From: Isotricha intestinalis
Taxonomy: Eukaryota; Ciliophora; Litostomatea; Vestibuliferida; Isotrichidae
Direction of reading: 5' to 3'
Length of the DNA stretch: 21,380 nt
Assembly (NCBI GenBank): GCA_023807065.1
Contig: JAJJLU010000059.1
Span: forward strand, 1-21,380
Part shown: positions 18,561-21,380 of the stretch, in pieces
Position numbering within the stretch: position 1 is the first letter of the stretch
Layout: each line of letters starts with the position of its first letter
The notes under the pieces: model-generated
Seen by the model: only the letters and a program-made list of their open reading frames with translations
Told to the model about the DNA's origin: nothing
Databases searched by the model: none
Translations under genes and position numbers: made by a program

Positions 18561-18988
18561 TTATTCAATACCTTCAAATATTTTATCATCTTCATCAAAA
18601 TAATCCTTTCTAATTGATCGCTTAATATTTGTCTATACTCAATTATATAATAATATAATTTTTATCTTTTACTATCATCACTTAATTTTTTTTTGAACTG
18701 TGAGCTTGTTTAAAGAATCATTAAATAAAGAAATATTATTTAATTCATCATTTTTTTCATATAATATTTCTTTTAATTTTTTATTATATGTTTTGTTCTG
18801 TTTGCTCTGTTTTTTCTTTACTTGTATATTAATGGTACTTTTAACTCTTCTAATACTTGATATATTCACTTTCTAAATTTCTATATTTTGACATTAATTC
18901 TTAGTACTTTTTCTTACTTTCTTCTAATTGAAAAAATGTTTCCTTTAATTTTAAAATCATTATATCTTTTTCATTTAAATTTGGAACT
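18561..18988 (-). pseudogene. broken coiled-coil gene remnant
   Basis: Three minus-strand pieces look like parts of one charged helical protein. Piece one (about 18988-18860) reads VPNLNEKDIMILKLKETFF, QLEESKKKY, a TAA, ELMSKYRNLESEYIKY, then a TAG. Piece two (about 18855-18678) is in another frame: IRRVKSTINIQVKKKQSK to NDSLNKLTVQKK, ending TAA. Piece three ends IRKDYFDEDDKIFEGIE with TAA at 18561-18563. Heptad-like Leu/Glu/Lys spacing suggests a coiled coil. At least two frame changes and internal stops indicate decay. A TAA or TAG at a plausible Gln position fits C-to-T mutation of CAA/CAG. No family is recognised. Confidence 0.45.
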
Positions 18989-19436
18989 CAGAAATTATAC
19001 ATTATTTTGTATTTTGTTTTTGAAAAACCATAATTAATTTATAATTTAAATTAACAAATTAATTATAACTGAATGAATTATATAAAAAAATAAAGTTTAT
19101 TTTATATAAATTCTTTAAACTATTCAAAAAGAAAAATATGATGTTTAATAAATCTTACAAATAGTTGCATATTTAATAATTACATTAACAAATTCGCTCT
19201 TCATAATTCTATATTTTATTATAACATCTTTCTCAAAGGTTTTGAAAAGTCTCACAGGTGTAATATTTTTTTTTCTATTTTTTGGGTAATATTTAAATGA
19301 TAAAAATATTTAATTACTTCTGACAGATTATTATTTATGTTCTTTCTGTGTAATTCTTTAATCATTTATCTAAAAAAATTTTTTGAACATTTAGTTATTC
19401 AGCAATTTAATTGATTAGTTAAAAAAATTTTTTTAA
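18989..19436. other. gene-free spacer upstream of the broken coiled-coil gene
   Basis: About 450 bases of AT-rich sequence hold no visible gene. The last part, 19418-19437, is a perfect 20-bp palindrome (GTTAAAAAAATTTTTTTAAC) abutting the 3' end of the tRNA gene. Confidence 0.5.
19418..19436 (-). terminator. probable RNA polymerase III terminator of tRNA-Arg
   Basis: On the minus strand the tRNA 3' end is followed by TTAAAAAAATTTTTTT, so a run of seven T lies about ten bases downstream. T4 or longer is the standard Pol III stop signal. The run is half of a perfect 20-bp palindrome, which is probably incidental in such AT-rich DNA. Confidence 0.6.
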
Positions 19437-19508
19437 CATCCTGCCTGGGACTCGAACCCAGAACCCCCAGATTAGAAGTCTGATGCGCTTCCATTGCGCC
19501 AGCAAGAC
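19437..19508 (-). tRNA. tRNA-Arg (anticodon UCU)
   Basis: The 72-nt cloverleaf folds fully. The acceptor GTCTTGC pairs with GCAGGAT (two G-U wobbles, at positions 1-72 and 4-69), with discriminator G73. The D stem is GCGC/GCGC with loop AATGGAA. The anticodon stem is TCAGA/TCTGG with loop CTTCTAA, giving anticodon TCT. The variable loop is GGGTT, and the T arm is CTGGG-TTCGAGT-CCCAG. TGGCGCAATGG matches the A box and GGTTCGAGTCC the B box. There is no intron and no encoded CCA. It reads AGA, the Arg codon used in nearly all genes here. Confidence 0.97.
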
Positions 19509-19980
19509 GTATATATAATTGAAAGTACTATAAAATATATAACTTTTTCTTAGTTCGAAAAAAATAAGACACAATAAAAATAAGAAGAATATAAAAATAA
19601 TAAAAATGATGAAGATTAAATGGTTGGAAGATAAAATAATAATAGAAAATAAAGAAAAAGAAGGAATAATTTAAGAAAAAAGAATGATATTTTGATTTAT
19701 TTGATTTTCAAGTTTTTAAGTTATAGATATTTTTTATTATGTTTAATTTGATTTTATTTGATAAAATTTTACTAAAGAGAAAAGAAAAAAGTTTAATAAT
19801 TTTACTTCTTTATAGTTTAAATATAAGAAGTTAATTTAATAATTAAAATTATTTTTTAATTTCTATTTTTTATGTGATCATATGTTTATTTATTATTTGA
19901 TTATCTTTAATTATTATTCTATATTAAATAAAAAGTATAAAGGTATAAAAATTAAATTTGAAAACATTTGTATCCTGATT
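19509..19980. other. gene-free spacer between tRNA-Arg and cyclin gene
   Basis: About 470 bases of AT-rich sequence contain the 5' flank of the tRNA and the 3' flank of the cyclin gene, both on the minus strand. No further gene or structured RNA is seen. Confidence 0.5.
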
Positions 19981-21216
19981 TTATACTTCATTTTTTTCAA
20001 TTTTAATATTTTTTTCAATTTCTTCAGCAACAACTTTTTTATTTCTTGAATAATCTTGAATATATTTATCACTAAAAGAAATGTCATTTTCAATTTCAAA
20101 AAGAGATTCATTAAAAAATAATGCAATATAACTAAAATAACCTTCAATAAATTCAATTTGAAGTGATTTTCGAATAAAATTATTAAAAAACATATTATAA
20201 TTATAATATTTTTCAATTAATTTTTCATTTTGAGAAATATTTTTAATATCTTTTAAATTAAAAACAGATAATTTACCTCCAATTAAAAAATATAAAACAC
20301 AAGAAACTAAAACTTTCATATCTTTAAAAATATGATAATATTCATAAGAAACAGTATCAATAATAAGAAAAAAAGATTTATATAAATCACAATTTTTATC
20401 ATTTCCAAAAAATAAAGGTAAAGATTCTTTATAATTATTATAATTATCATTTTCTTTTTTAACAAAATCATCCCATTTTTTCATATAATAATCACTCCAA
20501 AAGCATAAATTTAAATTTTGAATTTTCCATTTTAAAGTCAATAAAATTTCTTTTTCAAAATTTATTATATCATGTGTTAAATAAGTAAATTTAGTAGTTT
20601 CTGCAAAATTTTGAACTGAAGGAACAATAATTTCTTCATTTTTAGCAGAAATTAATAAACAAGTAATACCAACTAATTGATAATCTTTAATTTGTAAATC
20701 ATTAATTTGAGATAAATAATTATCTATTAAAACAACTGTTGAATGATATGTTTCTCTTTTAAAATTAAATAAACAACAAACTTCCATTATCCAATCTAAT
20801 AATATTATTCTTTTTCGTGGATCTATTTGAATTAATTTTTCCATATAATCTTTTTTATAAAATATCATCATTGAATCTTTATTTTTCATATTTATATCAA
20901 AATCATATTTAATTTTTATTTCTTTTAGACTTATTTGTCTTAATTTCTTTTTTTGAATTTGAGGTGTTGTGTTACATTCTGTTGATTTTGATTGTAATAT
21001 TTTTTGAGGAGTTGATACTAATTTAATTGGAGTATTTATTTTTTTTTCTTTTAATAATGTTTTTACTCCTTTTGAAACTGAAAATATTTCCTTTTTTATT
21101 TTTGATTTCTTTTTTATTTTTGATTTCTTTTTTATTTCTGTTCGTCTTGTTTTATTTAAGAGAAAAAGAGGAACTTCATTTTTTGATAATGTTAATACTT
21201 CATTTTTTTCTGACAT
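19981..21216 (-). CDS. cyclin, cyclin E-like
   Basis: Cyclins activate cyclin-dependent kinases. The 411-aa product has a basic, Lys-rich N-terminal region (1-100) with a duplicated KKKSKI block, then a cyclin box at about 115-245. By eye it is closest to cyclin E: RIILLDWIMEV (136-146; cyclin E has RAILLDWLMEV), FKRETYHSTVVLIDNYL, LVGITCLLISAKNEEI and TLKWKI at about 227-232. The conserved charged residues are present: Arg136, Asp141, Lys192 and Glu221. A second, weaker helical fold follows (about 280-370). The hydrophobic-patch Met of cyclin A/E is Lys135. There is no clear N-terminal destruction box. The stop is TAA and the start lies 126 bases inside the right telomere. A G1/S role is inferred from similarity. 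Confidence 0.85.
   Translation of the reverse strand: MSEKNEVLTLSKNEVPLFLLNKTRRTEIKKKSKIKKKSKIKKEIFSVSKGVKTLLKEKKINTPIKLVSTPQKILQSKSTECNTTPQIQKKKLRQISLKEIKIKYDFDINMKNKDSMMIFYKKDYMEKLIQIDPRKRIILLDWIMEVCCLFNFKRETYHSTVVLIDNYLSQINDLQIKDYQLVGITCLLISAKNEEIIVPSVQNFAETTKFTYLTHDIINFEKEILLTLKWKIQNLNLCFWSDYYMKKWDDFVKKENDNYNNYKESLPLFFGNDKNCDLYKSFFLIIDTVSYEYYHIFKDMKVLVSCVLYFLIGGKLSVFNLKDIKNISQNEKLIEKYYNYNMFFNNFIRKSLQIEFIEGYFSYIALFFNESLFEIENDISFSDKYIQDYSRNKKVVAEEIEKNIKIEKNEV
21091..21137. repeat. 18-bp tandem repeat in the cyclin gene
   Basis: The unit CTTTTTTATTTTTGATTT is present in two exact copies (21091-21108 and 21109-21126) followed by a partial third. On the coding strand it encodes the repeated KKKSKI block in the basic N-terminus of the cyclin, so repeat slippage would change the number of basic clusters without shifting the frame. 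Confidence 0.85.
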
Positions 21217-21341
21217 TTTTATCTTTTTTTAAACACATTTTCTGATTTTTAATTTTTATTATATTTTAAATTAATGTTATTTTTTAATTAATTTAGATTT
21301 ACTTTCATTAATAATAAAATTTCTGAAGTTTATTTAACATG

Positions 21342-21380
21342 TTGGGGATTGGGGATTGGGGATTGGGTATTGGGGATTGG
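21342..21380. repeat. right telomere, G-rich strand
   Basis: The window ends with tandem TTGGGGA units starting at 21342: three exact copies, one variant TTGGGTA (21363-21369), one more exact copy and a partial TTGG. The G-rich strand runs 5' to 3' toward the end, as in true telomeres. Only about 125 bases separate it from the cyclin start codon, so the cyclin promoter is directly subtelomeric. Confidence 0.95.

Noticed and set aside
1..21380. CRISPR array, transposase, integrase, viral gene or bacterial operon
   Set aside because: No regularly spaced repeats, DDE/tyrosine recombinase motifs or prokaryotic gene spacing were found. All recognisable genes are eukaryotic.

Overview
The window looks like a complete, very AT-rich linear chromosome of about 21.4 kb, capped at both ends by the same telomeric repeat. 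The left end starts with two copies of TCCCCAA. The right end carries about five and a half copies of the complement TTGGGGA, one of them the variant TTGGGTA. Gene-sized linear chromosomes, dense intronless genes and protein families such as SAS-6-like, an EF-hand/PH/kinase fusion and an alveolate-type Pumilio point to the somatic (macronuclear) genome of a ciliate. Intact reading frames end in TAA or TGA, Gln is written CAA, and AGA is the main Arg codon with a matching tRNA-Arg(UCU). The standard code therefore seems to apply, which argues against Tetrahymena/Paramecium-type codes. A standard code plus a 7-base G-rich telomere would fit a litostome (the group that includes rumen ciliates), but that lineage call is inference.

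Layout, left to right: subtelomere; a CDPK7-like kinase (minus); a 1.2 kb gene-free spacer; an unrecognised 598-aa helical protein (minus); and a decayed zone (about 6.07-7.73 kb). That zone holds a frameshifted remnant of translation factor eIF5B, an Asn-rich broken frame with a GC-rich hairpin, and a small broken frame. Next come a SAS-6-like protein (plus), another coding-like remnant, a 615-aa coiled-coil protein (minus) divergent from a degenerate Ras/Rab-like GTPase (plus), then a minus-strand run of ribosomal protein uL14, TK1-type thymidine kinase and a UBA-UAS-UBX protein. The UBX gene is divergent from a Pumilio/PUF RNA-binding protein (plus) whose frame is broken by one base. The right arm has a broken coiled-coil gene, tRNA-Arg(UCU) and a cyclin E-like cyclin (minus), then the right telomere.

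The genes are not an operon and most are unrelated housekeeping or cytoskeletal functions. The one thematic link is cell-cycle/S-phase: a G1/S-type cyclin and a thymidine kinase with a C-terminal KEN motif on the same chromosome. I see no CRISPR array, transposase, virus or new multi-gene system. The most unusual points are the completeness of the chromosome, several decayed genes kept on a somatic chromosome, the PUF frame break, the GTPase lacking its G3 motif and the GC-rich hairpin.
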